Shown here piece after piece: positions 34,560 to 44,767 of a stretch of 64,000 nucleotides of DNA; positions within the stretch are counted from its first letter, which is position 1, and the number at the start of each line of letters is the position of its first letter. The DNA comes from Mesaphorura yosii (Eukaryota > Arthropoda > Collembola > Poduromorpha > Tullbergiidae). The notes under the pieces are model-generated. The model made no database searches. It had not been told where the DNA came from and was given only the letters and a program-made list of their open reading frames with translations. The position numbers and the translations under genes are program-made. The stretch is from assembly GCA_009869945.1 (NCBI GenBank), contig WIXG01000264.1:1-64000 (forward strand), in the 5' to 3' direction.

Positions 34560-35751
34560 CAGTTTCATGTATCCATAATTGACTCGTCTTTCTTCATACC
34601 TTATCTCATTCACCAACATCAGAGTGTCTTCAGTTTACCGAATTGACAATATCAAGTGTTTTCTAATCAAAGGTCCGTGGAAGCACAAATACTGGCGCAG
34701 GCGCTTGTATTTTTTCACTAGACTCTCGTATCCAACCAGCTCCTGTTCTTCTTTGGAAGGGCAGCCATCGAATCGGGATTGAGCTTTTTCAAACCCAGTT
34801 CCTCTCCAATTTGTTCAGAAAGAACTAAGTCTCGATCAAACTGCTTGAAAAGTACAGGCAGATCCTTCCATGATATCTTGAACACTTGTCGCCTCGCTGT
34901 AATAAAAGTCCTTCAGTACTTCTATCGTAACTGGGTTCCACACAGCCACAAGCATCTCGTTGAAACTCGGAAAGCTTGTATATTTAGTTTGGCGAAGGCA
35001 AACTGTGCCCCGTTGAATCGGATGCAAATTCAAAACCCTTCTGAGCCAGCGCTATTCGCTTTTCTGACATGCTGCGAATCATCGCGCCAAACTGTTAACA
35101 AACAAAAGAAAATAGGTAATTGAAGTTGATTTAGGTTAAAATCAATTGTTCATTAACCGAACTCACCTCTCTCTTCAGTCTCACCAGCCTGATTTCATTG
35201 TCTTGTAACTTCCACTTCTGCACTGGCGATGAAATTGGAGGGCCCACCAGGAATGTGGTCCATTCTCTCATGCTGAAGGCATTGGACCTTCAATCCAACT
35301 ATTCGCTCCTGAATCGGGAGTAGTCCATCTCGGAGTCCGACATGAATTGGATCCGCAGTGCGAATGAGCTCCAGTTTTTCGGCCACCTACTTTGTTTCCA
35401 GTGCTAGTTCAAAGTGAGTTAGGATTACATCGCTAATAGTGGCAGTGACTTCACCAAAGTCCGGACCGACGACGTAAAAACACGAGTTCATGGCAGAGGA
35501 GACATCCCACACGGTGAAGAGAACAATGTTCAGCCGTACGACCCATTTGACCGCAATGGCGGCAATTCAAATGATGCGTCCAAGCCATAAAGCACAAGCA
35601 CGGGGAGTTGGCTAACCGCGTACCAGTAGTATGGCGTTGCGTCGGTTTCCGTTAGTTCTGGTGTTAGCGTTTCTTCTCCTAATTGGCATACTGTCGAAAT
35701 TTCGAAGGTCCCATTGCACACTGGAGACTGGTATGAATATGAATGTCATAA
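34560..35751 (-). pseudogene. Multiply frameshifted gene remnant, chemoreceptor-like at its 5' part
   Basis: Read leftward, convincing protein-like segments appear one after another in different frames: SPVCNGTFEIS...YYWYAVSQLPVLVLYGLD (35751-35530), then NIVLFTVWDVSSAMNSCFYV ending in an in-frame TAG (about 35390), VAEKLELIRTADPIHVG (to about 35290), MREWTTFLVGPPISSPVQKW (from about 35272) ending at a good donor (35168), then further segments such as FNEMLVAVWNPVTIEVLKDF and EELVGYESLVKKYKRL-type helices down to about 34620. At least three frame shifts and one stop break it. The hydrophobic first part suggests a receptor. The later part is unrecognised. Confidence 0.4.
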
Positions 35752-36192
35752 GCAATCAGCGTTAATGAGTCACATCAAAATCAGACACAAGATCCAGTAT
35801 AAATGAAAATAATGAATGATCAAATGCCTTCATGGCGTAATCATAGTCGCGTCATCAACTAGACTTTAAAGCTGTACTGTGAATGTATGCTTACTATTAG
35901 AATGGATGATCTCATCTATGCATGCCCTCCACATATCCACATGTTACGTGATGCCCATGCCTACTTGCTGCAGTCTGCTGTGATGTTTTTTGCACAATCT
36001 TCGCACAACCTTCATGAAGAAAGAGACAAAATTGGTACTTGTTTTGCCTTAAGAATGAGCAAGATTCAGTTTTCATTTGGCATTTCAGTCTTCACTTCGC
36101 TTTGCACAAGCGCACGACTCAAATTCTACTTGTGGTTCGTGGTTTGTGATCTCTTGTCAATTTTACTCTGATAAGTTTAAAGTTCCAGTGCC

Positions 36193-37188
36193 ATGGATCG
36201 AAGTGACATCGAATTACTGATCGCCAGCGAAGTGGCTGTACTTTCCAAGCTGCTTGAGATCAACTCGGCCATCGAGGCCCACCACAAGCACTGCAACATA
36301 GCCAAGACGACGGGTGCAGGAGTGTCGGCCGCAGGAGTCGTGTCCACAATCGCTGGTGTGGTCCTTGCGCCGACGACAGGTGGCATGTCCCTGGCGCTGA
36401 CAGCTGGCGGAATCGGAGCCGGGATCGCAGGTGGTGCAACAAGCATTGGGACAGATATCGTGAGTCACTTCAAGTACAAAAAGTATGCGGCTGAACTAGA
36501 ACAGGCGCTGCAGCAACGGCTGGAGGGCTACCACGCAATCGGAGTGAAGATCGAGCAGGCTCTGGGGCAAGTGAACCCGAGTGTGGGTGAAGATGAGAAT
36601 GCAAATTGCCAAAATGAAAGCACGGCCATTGCCGTCCCGAATCCGGAAATCAAGTCCAAAGAAAAGAAGTCCAGGTCCAAGAAGGACGGCCAAGTCTTCA
36701 GTGTTCCAGCGACGCCGCCTGCCATTGTCGTCCTCGCCGGTACAAAATGTGCCACCGCCCCGACCTCAGGCGCTCTATGCGTCACTGGACTCAAGGCATT
36801 TCAGTCTGGCATGGACAGCGTCTCCAAAATCTACGACACGTCGAAAATCATTCAGTTTCTGTACCTGAACCGTGAAATCTACTCCATCGCCAACCTCAGT
36901 GCCTCACTTCTCGCCCAGAATCAGCTTTCTGGACTCGTCCTGGGCACCATCCGCCAGTCACTCAACAAGGGCCTCGTGAAGCTCGGAGCTCGCATTGGAC
37001 TGAATGGGCTCAAAGTCGGTGCGCGGACGCTGCTGATTGGATTGGGTGTCGTGGGCATCGCGTGGGACGCGTACGGCCTGGTCAAAACATGGTCCAGCAA
37101 GCCAGAGATGTGGAAGGAAGTGCAGGATATAGTGTTGGCCATCCAGGAGAAGATTAATCAGCTTGAGCTGTTTATGAAAAACTGTTGA
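36193..37188 (+). CDS. Apolipoprotein-L-like protein
   Basis: A single exon of 331 residues. Residues about 38-90 form a Gly/Ala-rich hydrophobic hairpin (NIAKTTGAGVSAAGVVSTIA, VLAPTTGGMSLALTAGGIGA, then a TSIGTDIV segment). This is the signature of the ApoL superfamily, where vertebrate members have ST-x-x-G-x-x-L-x-I-x-G-L-A-L-A-P-x-T followed by the same helices. A Lys/Ser-rich linker near 150-165 separates it from a second hydrophobic half ending in an amphipathic helix (QEKINQLELFMKNC). Vertebrate ApoLs insert into membranes as pH-gated channels and bind lipid. The function here is inference. No signal peptide is seen, so it is probably intracellular. A poly(A) signal is at 37235-37240. 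Confidence 0.7.
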   Translation: MDRSDIELLIASEVAVLSKLLEINSAIEAHHKHCNIAKTTGAGVSAAGVVSTIAGVVLAPTTGGMSLALTAGGIGAGIAGGATSIGTDIVSHFKYKKYAAELEQALQQRLEGYHAIGVKIEQALGQVNPSVGEDENANCQNESTAIAVPNPEIKSKEKKSRSKKDGQVFSVPATPPAIVVLAGTKCATAPTSGALCVTGLKAFQSGMDSVSKIYDTSKIIQFLYLNREIYSIANLSASLLAQNQLSGLVLGTIRQSLNKGLVKLGARIGLNGLKVGARTLLIGLGVVGIAWDAYGLVKTWSSKPEMWKEVQDIVLAIQEKINQLELFMKNC

Positions 37189-37617
37189 TACTCTTAATTT
37201 TAGCTCTAATATATTTTATTATCACTTTGTCAAGAATAAAACATTGAAACGAAATCCAATTATGTTCTTGCTGATTTCATCTGGTGTTTATTTCAATTCT
37301 GCAATTGTGCTACATCATCTTTAATCATCTTGTGTATAATTCAATTCGTTTTATGTGTCAGTATTGTATGACCTCTTGATTGTACAAGTCTCATGACCTC
37401 AGTCGTAATTAAATCGTGATTCGGTCTCATTCATATCAATTCCCGTACTACCAAGAAATTATCTACACCCACAAATATTGTTCACAACTACCGGTCGAGT
37501 CTCACTCCAAAGTCAGTTGGAAAGTGCAAGCGGGAGGAGCACACGAATTCACGAATCTCCTTGTTCATAAGTAAAAATTTTAGTTTTGGACGTGTCCACC
37601 CCCAAGCGGGTGCAGTT
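37189..37617. other. Spacer after the ApoL-like gene
   Basis: Contains the ApoL-like poly(A) signal (37235-37240) and otherwise AT-rich sequence with no clear element. Confidence 0.5.
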
Positions 37618-38902
37618 ATGATGGATCCGTCTCGAGTCGATCTCCTGCAATTCTGTGAGTTATACTTCTTTGATTTGATTGAATACACGACCCCAAGATT
37701 CGTTAGTCGTCCCTGTATTAACGGAATGTATTAATCTTGTGCCTTGGTCACAATCAAAGAGATTAACCACGTCTAAAGTCTAAATTGTACTTTGACATTT
37801 TATTTGACACTGTGCACGTATTTTAACCGTTTTACAATTGTTGATAGTTAACAATGAATCTGCCGACTTTAGTAAATCGCGCACTGAACGTCCTCATCGG
37901 ACTCTTTTCCTTACTTTATTTATGTTCGCCGCCTCTTCAGTTACAGCTGCATTGTCAGAAATTTTGTTGACACGAGCACCTGGTTAGTGGGTGTTCTATG
38001 TCTAACTGCGGTCTCGGGACTGGCCGCTTGGTACACGCAATCTTACGATTATAGCTGGCAATTGTTCAGGCTATGCTGCTTTGTGCGTTTCGTTGTTCTG
38101 ACAGTGATTGCGATCGGGACGGACACGTGAGTTGTAATACTTGTCATGCTAAGGAAATAGAGATTCAATTTTCCTAATTGTTCTTTTAGGACATGGAAAT
38201 TCATCATCACCAATCCGGGTCAGATCAATAGAACGCTGCAGCCTTACCTCACTCGAGTGGGCGGACCTGGGATCGAAATTCCTGATAACGGGTGAATGCC
38301 TACATATTTCGTAGTCTCAGAAAGTAAATTGGGTATTGAGGTAAACGGGGTGGTTGTTTCAGAATCTCAAATGCCGTGCTGCTGTACGGGACAAGTCTCC
38401 CGACTCGGTTGGCCACGCCTCACTCCTCCTCATCAATCATGCGTTTATAACTGGATGGCCGATGTTCAGTGAAAATGTAACCGAAGGAGCGAGGCTGATC
38501 AAGTCAGCCGAGCGTGGCCTGAACCGCACTCTGCTGGACGACATTCAGGACGAGGAACGTGACCCCGACAACATAATTCTGCTACCTCCCGATCTGCAAT
38601 TAAACTACAGTGCGATGGTAGAGGAGTGGGAGGAGATTCAGGCTACCCGATACAAGTTGGCCAGGAATAACTGCGCCCAAACTGTGTGGCTTTTGTCGGA
38701 GGCAGGAAACCCTCGTCTCAGGCGCGTGGGTGGGGACTTTGCAAGACTACAGTTGTTTTACTACGGTCCCGGTGCCCTCGCGGACTACATTGAGATCGTG
38801 ATTCAGGCCAAGAGCAGTGTGGCTGGGTGGGCTGGTCACTTGTTTTCAATTACTGCCACTATTACGGACAGTCTCAGCCACCAATTCTGCCAAAACGAGT
38901 AG
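37618..38902 (+). pseudogene. Membrane protein with a papain-like (NlpC/P60-type) domain, frame disrupted
   Basis: Likely exons: 37618-37654 (MMDPSRVDLLQF), 37941-38126, 38190-38291, 38363-38902. Exon 2 encodes two membrane helices (TWLVGVLCLTAVSGLAAW and FVRFVVLTVIAIG). Exon 4 encodes a domain with G-H-A-S-L, an I-T-G-W-P motif, then YKLARNNCAQTVWLLSEAG. This His...Trp-Pro...Asn-Cys order matches permuted papain-fold amidases or peptidases common in bacteria. Two problems show: the canonical donor of exon 1 leaves phase 1 while exon 2 needs phase 2, and exon 4 begins in one frame (ISNAVLLYGTSLP) and continues in another (DSVGHASLLLIN) near 38400. It is either a decaying gene or carries two sequence errors. 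The stop lies inside the antisense receptor gene. Confidence 0.5.
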
Positions 38903-40710
38903 CCCACTTCCAGCACAAAAACGAGGAGGCCGAGCGCCAGGAGGCCGCCGCAAATGGGAAATATGTGCATGACCTTGAAATCTATGCCCAGAGGCCGCGG
39001 GGCCGTGGCCGTACCACCCCCAAACTGCTGCTCTCCGTGTTGCTGCTGGAAGCCAAGCTCTCTTCCATCTGATTCGACCCAAATCTCCGTCACGTACCGT
39101 TCGACGCGTTCCCACCAGAAGAAGATGCCCGACTCGAGCAGCGTCTGCATGAGCCCGACCATTTCGTCTCGCATGAGGCCATTGAAGTAACTCGAACGGA
39201 GTGAAGCCCCGAGTGGCTGTGCAACGACGTGGCACATCGCCTTCGGCGTGTGGTACTGGCTCAGGCGCTGCAACAGCTGAGAGCGGTCTTGTTGGCACAC
39301 ACTGACGTGGCCCTGTTTTAAACGTAGAGACATAAAGTCCTCGAAATTGATGGACACGATGCTCGCGTTGGGCTGCCGGATCCCAAGTCGGGCGAAGTCT
39401 TCCGCAAAGGCCTCGTCTGCAGAAATTACGCGCTCCTTGGATGTTTTGTTAAACGGATTGTAGTACCGGATCTTGTGCCCACTCGCGAGCAAGTCGGCGA
39501 CCGTGTTGTAGAAGAGCGGTGGATTCGGTTTCATTGTCACGCTCGCCACGTAGTTTTCGTAGAAACACAAAAAGACTGACGCCCCCACGGCAATTGTCAG
39601 CTGGAACGCAGACCGTGCGTTTTCTTCACTCTGAAGCAGACGCAGAAAGCCGAAGGGATTGAGCCTCATTGTGAGTCCAGCCTCGATCCGAATTCCATCC
39701 AAGAAGCCGCCCAGCACGGCGGCGGCGAGCAGCAGGAGCCACGTTGGCTGGTCGAAGACGCCCAGCCAGTTGACGTCATTTCGAATACGACGCTCGTCGT
39801 ACTCACAGTAGAGCAGTGAAGCACCGCGCTTATCCAAAAGGAAATTTGAAATCTGCTCACCTACCCGGACGGGAAGGTAGATCGCGAGATTGTAAATCGC
39901 GGCCCACTCACCGGATGGGATTATGTTTGTGTGCTCCACAGATCCATTGAGAATTCCGCTGATGAACAAGCCCGTAGTTACTACCGCAGTACACCTTCCG
40001 AACTGGAGATGACGCTGCCACTTTGTGTTTTCCCGACTCTTTCCCAGGCAGGCACGGAGTATTTCAGAGCTGAGAACAGAGTGAACAATTTGAACCGGCC
40101 GCCCTTGTAGGTTCTTGCACTGGCCGGCGACGGTGGCAGCTAAAACACCGGCCGCTGGAACCAGGAACCATTCCTCCAACGGCTCGCAATAGTAAAAGGT
40201 CCCGACCAGCACGCCGTTCTCCATTTGGAATTGAAGGATGGGAAAACCGTACCTCCGCGTTTGCCAAGGCAGTGCGAGCTCCATACGTGCAACGCTGCTG
40301 CCCTGAGTCAGCAAAATGAACCACACGTTCTTGGAACGGACGGAGAGCAGGTTGGCGTACTCCTCAAAGTTGACACGGGAGTAGTCTGGCTGTGCGAGCA
40401 GATGCACGTTGCAGGTGGGAGACTCGCGAATATTTAGACTGACACGCTCCACTCTGATTGAGTCGGGAGCCAGGAGAAGAGGCGGTGGCCGTGCTGGTCG
40501 TCGGCTGACGTTGAAAACGGTCCATGCTTGGCCGTACTGCTGGTTTGAGTGAAGCACGGACTCGGAGAAGTCGACGTCGTAGAAGTGGACGAGATGGAAT
40601 GCACAGCTCGAGAGTGACTCCAGATTGAGGGACACAGAGACAACCGGCGGGGGTGCCAAGAGCGCTACGAGGAAGAGGAGCGTGGCCACAACCGCATTGA
40701 AGGAGCCCAT
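38836..40710 (-). CDS. Divergent ionotropic receptor
   Basis: A single exon of 624 residues. A signal peptide (VVATLLFLVALLAPPPVVSV) is followed by a poorly conserved ectodomain. The core has the ionotropic-receptor order: helix 321-340 (WLLLLAAAVLGGFLDGI), a pore-side loop, helix 368-391 (FQLTIAVGASVFLCFYENYV), a second ligand lobe starting PNPPLFYNTVADLLASGHKI, and a last helix near 583-606. The step from the second helix into P-x-P-x-F-x-x-x-x-D-L-L is typical of arthropod IRs, variant glutamate-receptor channels for smell, taste or humidity. Conserved glutamate-binding residues are not evident, as expected for divergent IRs. Its last 67 coding bases overlap, antisense, the end of the papain-like gene. 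Confidence 0.75.
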   Translation of the reverse strand: MGSFNAVVATLLFLVALLAPPPVVSVSLNLESLSSCAFHLVHFYDVDFSESVLHSNQQYGQAWTVFNVSRRPARPPPLLLAPDSIRVERVSLNIRESPTCNVHLLAQPDYSRVNFEEYANLLSVRSKNVWFILLTQGSSVARMELALPWQTRRYGFPILQFQMENGVLVGTFYYCEPLEEWFLVPAAGVLAATVAGQCKNLQGRPVQIVHSVLSSEILRACLGKSRENTKWQRHLQFGRCTAVVTTGLFISGILNGSVEHTNIIPSGEWAAIYNLAIYLPVRVGEQISNFLLDKRGASLLYCEYDERRIRNDVNWLGVFDQPTWLLLLAAAVLGGFLDGIRIEAGLTMRLNPFGFLRLLQSEENARSAFQLTIAVGASVFLCFYENYVASVTMKPNPPLFYNTVADLLASGHKIRYYNPFNKTSKERVISADEAFAEDFARLGIRQPNASIVSINFEDFMSLRLKQGHVSVCQQDRSQLLQRLSQYHTPKAMCHVVAQPLGASLRSSYFNGLMRDEMVGLMQTLLESGIFFWWERVERYVTEIWVESDGRELGFQQQHGEQQFGGGTATAPRPLGIDFKVMHIFPICGGLLALGLLVFVLEVGYSFWQNWWLRLSVIVAVIENK

Positions 40711-41391
40711 TTTGCTTGCGATTTCCGCTCGTAAAGCAATGAAAACGACAGTCGAATAAATCTATGCGCCACCAGCGAGCTCCTTTTTGGGATTGAAGGC
40801 TGAGCGTTACCGGGTCGGACACGATAAGGAGGAATCATCGCGTTAACATGCTATTTGACCTCAAGCGACAATGACAGTGAAGGTGGCATTTTAAGAGGCA
40901 TTGAAGTGACAAGTGGCACCATTCGCCAGAACAGATTATACTCGAAGAGCCCCGCCCCTCCTGCCTTGTCTCTAGGCCGAGCTGGCCGAGTATTTGGCAT
41001 ACTTTGCACAGTGTCGGAACATTTATTTGATTAATTTTGAAGAACTCTGAAATACATTTGAACCACTTTTATTCTATGACAAGTTCTATGACACTCTTAG
41101 AGGAGTGCCGGCGCGAGTGGGCCATCAACAACTCGGCCGGCCCACCAATCCGTGGGGCTAGCCGAGGGATTCGCCGCTCTGGTTCACCAGGTCGAGTGGG
41201 TGGCGGGTTGCCCTCCGATTAGCAGCCCCCCTCGACTGCAGCTGTGTTGCTGTTGCCGGGGGATCTGCTCGCGAGTGGGGGTGCACCGAGCCCAGAGGGG
41301 GATTAGAATCGGGATGCGGTCAACTTCTTTATTCCAAAATAAGTACCCAGCCCCCCCCCCCACCACCACCACTTCTTCCCACTAGTGCAAA
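40711..41391. other. GC-rich intergenic patch
   Basis: Bases 41100-41330 are unusually GC-rich with clustered CCGG and CCCC words, unlike the flanks. An 11-base C run (41351-41361) passes into an ACC repeat. No coding frame is convincing. It adjoins the gene-fragment cluster and may belong to the same inserted block. Confidence 0.4.
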
Positions 41392-41660
41392 CTACAGCTG
41401 AACCCTCAGCTCCTCCATCTCTTCCTCCTGCTTCTTCATGAACCCGTCCCTAATTGCCACCTCCCTCCGCGTCCTTCCGCGCCTGCCCCAGCGCCCCAAA
41501 GAGGTCCAACTTGAGTTTAGTCTCCGCGTTGAGGCTTTGCTCCAGCCGGGCCCGCTCCTACTCCAGATTCTTGACGAGGCTGCGGAGGGCTTTGCTCGTG
41601 TAGCAGAGTTGACTTGACGTTGGCGAGCTCCCTCTCATCCATCCACATCTCATCAACATC
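41392..41660 (-). pseudogene. Macoilin C-terminal fragment, broken
   Basis: Read leftward, coiled-coil segments match the end of macoilin (TMEM57): ERARLEQSLNAETKLKLDLF then GALGQARKDAE, where the family has L-x-A-E-T-R-I-K-L-D-L-F-S-A-L-G-D-A-K. A frame shift follows, then GFMKKQEEEMEELRVQL and a stop (41394-41392). An in-frame TAG interrupts KNLE-ERARL, and another shift separates DERELANVKSTLL from SKALRSL. No other part of macoilin is present, so this is a dead fragment. Macoilin itself is a neuronal ER membrane protein. Confidence 0.6.
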
Positions 41661-41698
41661 TAATCTTGTAAAGAACATCCAAATCTGAGTACTTATAG

Positions 41699-42387
41699 AT
41701 GGCCTACTCGGAGGAGACTGCGGCAGGGGTACCTGCTGGAGGAGACAAACCGACGGCGGCTACGGGGCCGGCGAAGGAAGTGATTAGTTCGTTGACATGG
41801 GAGCCCCCGCCGACTCCATAAACACTCCATAAATTAAATCAAAACATTTTATTTTCCAACAGCCACCAAGGTCACGGTGACAGTGGCCAAGTGGGCCAAC
41901 GTGAAATCAGGCTACGGGTTCATCAACCGGTACGTAAACCCCCGTGCCCCCCTTAATCCTTAATCCCGCCTCTTAAAAAAACAGCTCTGACACGAAGGAG
42001 GACGTCTTTGTCCACCAATCGGCCATAGTGAGGAACAACCCCCGCAAATTAGTCCACTCCGTCGGGGATGGCGAGGAGGTGGAGTTTGACGTGGTGGTGG
42101 GGGAGAAGGGGAAAGTGGTGGCTACTGTTACTGGGCGAGCCGAATTTACCAGGCCGAACTATGGCGAGTGTGCAGTTTATGGCAGCATGCTTTTGGCCAA
42201 GCCGTACAAGGAGCGCAACTCAAGGACATTGCGGCGGGAAAAATTGGAATTCCGTCGCGTTGAAGCGTCCATATACCGACTATACTGTGCCAATCTTTGG
42301 AAGAAATGTAAACATGGAGATTACAAGCACTTTGCATGTAAGAATAGCGTGGTCGGACGAACAACTACAAGTTTCTCTTGCAAATGA
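41699..42387 (+). pseudogene. Truncated Y-box (cold-shock domain) protein with an unrelated tail
   Basis: Exons 41699-41786, 41863-41929, 41985-42387 join in phase. They encode a short acidic start, then a nearly complete cold-shock domain: [66 protein letters not shown] and VVATVTG. This matches YBX1-type proteins, including introns inside the domain, so it is not a processed retrocopy. WFNVK has become WANVK, losing an RNA-stacking aromatic. After VTG the usual Arg-rich tail is absent and unrelated residues follow to a stop. The first donor (GTTCGT) is weak. Either a chimeric gene or a truncated duplicate. The cluster of broken neighbours favours the second. Confidence 0.5.
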
Positions 42388-42610
42388 AGAATTAAGTTCG
42401 TTTTGGAACTTTCATCGCCCACATTCAGCACCCCCGAGAATTTTTGACTGCTCGTTCGAATTATGTAGTGAAATGCCACGTTCGCACCAATTGCAATGGC
42501 ATTATGGACGTGGCAGCGGAGTTATGTGAGAAGGGCGTAAGTAACCGTATTCGCGTTGAGCGCATAGACGACCTCAACCTGAACTCCGAAGAATCCAAGA
42601 ACAAATGAAC
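42240..42610 (+). pseudogene. Unidentified coding remnant
   Basis: Two protein-like runs lie in different frames: [20 protein letters not shown] continuing to [14 protein letters not shown], then FSTPENFLTARSNYVVKCHV continuing through DVAAELCEKGVSNRIRVERI to a stop at 42606-42608. A frame shift near 42400 is needed to link them. The family is not recognised. It overlaps the foreign tail of the Y-box copy in another frame. Confidence 0.25.
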
Positions 42611-42775
42611 ACGATTCATGCAGGAGGAAATCCAATTTCGTGGGACACAGGAGAGAGAAGTGCTGGACAAAGCAAAAGCAAATTCATTAATGAAATGCGC
42701 GCAGATTTAATTTATGCTTTATGCTACGCAAAAACCGCTGAAGAAGGAAAATCGTTGCCAGTCCAGCCCGGCATT

Positions 42776-44767
42776 TCAAGTTGAAAAGAAAATCTGCGGG
42801 ATTTGTCCACGACCCAAAGAGAATCCGGAGATTCCCTTCGCATTCATGAACTCCCAGGTGATCTTGCCGTCCCGAACTTCGACCTCGTACTTCTTGGCTC
42901 CACTGGTGCCGTATGGCTTGACCTGACCCTAATATTCAATAGTCAAATAGTCAATGAATTTCCCAGTTTCCTTGATTTAAGTATTGAGTACTCTTACCAT
43001 TGTCACATGGATGGTGTGCCATTCTCCTGCAACAATCTGAATAGGCTTCTCAAATCGAAATTCAAAGATGCCACCTGGTTTTGCTGGGAACACCAATTCA
43101 GTCTTCGCACTTCTCATGCTTGTCATGCTTTCATCGTAGCTTGTGATAGACACGTGAACCTTTTCTGGAGTCTCGACTCCGACGACCTCTGATGAACCAT
43201 ACAGCCCAAGTCCGAGAATTGCAATCGCCCTGTTCACTTTGAAGCTGGAAAAGTGGCAACGACAGCGTAATAAAATCAGAAACGATCGAACGATAAGTCG
43301 ATCCCAGTGCAAATAATACCTTATTCTATCGGTTCCAGTTTCTTCACGCCAGAATTCATCTGCAATTGGTCCTCTATATCTGGTCAGTGTGTATGAATCA
43401 CTTAAAGTGTTAGCCAGAATAGTAGTTGGAGCAAAGGAGATAGCAGCGCGCGGGTCGGCCACTCTGGCAGTAGTCGGTGGATTGGGTGGCCCATCTTTCC
43501 TGAAAGAAGTACAGAAATTCCAGCCTCAGTATCAACGAAGCACTTAAATTCTATTCGTTGCCAAAATGAACCATGCCTCAGAGTAAGCTCCGTCAAAATC
43601 ATTGTAGTCTCTTTATATGAAAGGATTTTCGATGGAACAACGTAAAGGGCAAACTCCAAGTTGGAGAATTTCTTGAAATCAATGTGGCCAATGATTGGTC
43701 TCAAAATGTTTTGCAAATCTTTTGTGACGTGTTCTGAGGCCCAGTCTGGGTCGGGTATCTTCATCTGAACTCCCATCGTCTCGTCGAGGTCTCCGAAATG
43801 GTCGCGGCGATATTGTGCTTTCGCCCATCTTCAGAATAAAGAATTGCTCAGATCATCGACGTCTGATTAACTAAGAATACTAAGAAAAATCACGTTTACC
43901 TCAAAATAGCTTGGAAGCCCTGAACTTCATTCATCCTCTTTGCCGGGGACTCGAGTACAGCTCCGATGCTATCACTGGTCAATTGCAGAATTCCGTCGGT
44001 CTCGAAAACTTGCGCAGCATGACTGCAAGTGAATAAATATGACTCTCCTCCTGCCTAAGTTCCCATTTCAGGGTAAGAACGTACGACGATCGCTTACTTG
44101 ATAATGAAGCCTTTCGCCTGCTGTTCCAGCTTAGTGCAGTCAAAATCGTGGGCCTTCTGATAGACAAAGGCAGCATTTCCAACGCTGATGTCCTTCATAA
44201 TTTTCTCCTCACAAATTCGAATCAGTTTCCCAACCTCAAAGTAGTGGGAGATGATGAGGATCCAAAGCGCGTCTTCGATGTCCACGTTGATCGTCTCGGT
44301 GTACAAATATTTGAGGAAGTGCTGAAAGGGCTCCGGCTCAATCCAATCGAATTCGGTTTTGCAGTCACCCACCGGAAACTTTTCTGCAAACTTACGTGAT
44401 TGCAAGTTGAAAATGAGCGAATGAGTCTTGATTGCTTCTCGACGCTTGCCAATGTAAAATACGAGGTCAGTGAAAAGGCCGTGTTCGAGTGCGTACTCCC
44501 ATTTCTGGCGAATGGAGTACTTGTCCTCGCGCCAGTTGTTCCGAACAAGATCGTTGCTTTCGCCTCCCCCACCAGCAAGGACGTTCTGTTGCTGCAAATT
44601 GACGTACGGTTCCACCCGACTGTGATCTGGTGGGTCGTCCGAGATGGACATAGTGGACAGATTGTTCAGTGACTGCATTAATTATGAAACTTACAAAATC
44701 TTGTATCACGAACTTAACCAACCAATTGGCCACGTAATTAATGTAACCTTTTACTTACATGCGACAT
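42776..44767 (-). CDS. BTB-BACK-PHR domain protein (BTBD1/2/3/6-like)
   Basis: Exons, read leftward: 44767-44759 (MSH), 44672-44098, 44022-43900, 43828-43544, 43499-43320, 43244-42998, 42928-42776. An alternative start is ATG 44678 with no first intron; either way about 522 residues. The BTB domain runs from KWEYALEHGLFTDLVFYIG through HSLIFNLQSRKFAEKF. The BACK domain includes ALWILIISHYFEVGKLIRIC, KIMKDISVGNAAFVYQKAHD and QAILRWAKAQ. The C-terminal PHR domain has AIAILGLGLYGS, EWHTIHVTM, WEFMNAKGISGFSLGRGQIP and ends IPQIFFST. Known relatives serve as Cullin-3 adaptors. The domain is divergent from typical BTBD6, and the 44-base intron (43543-43500) is very short, though needed to keep the frame. 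Confidence 0.78.
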
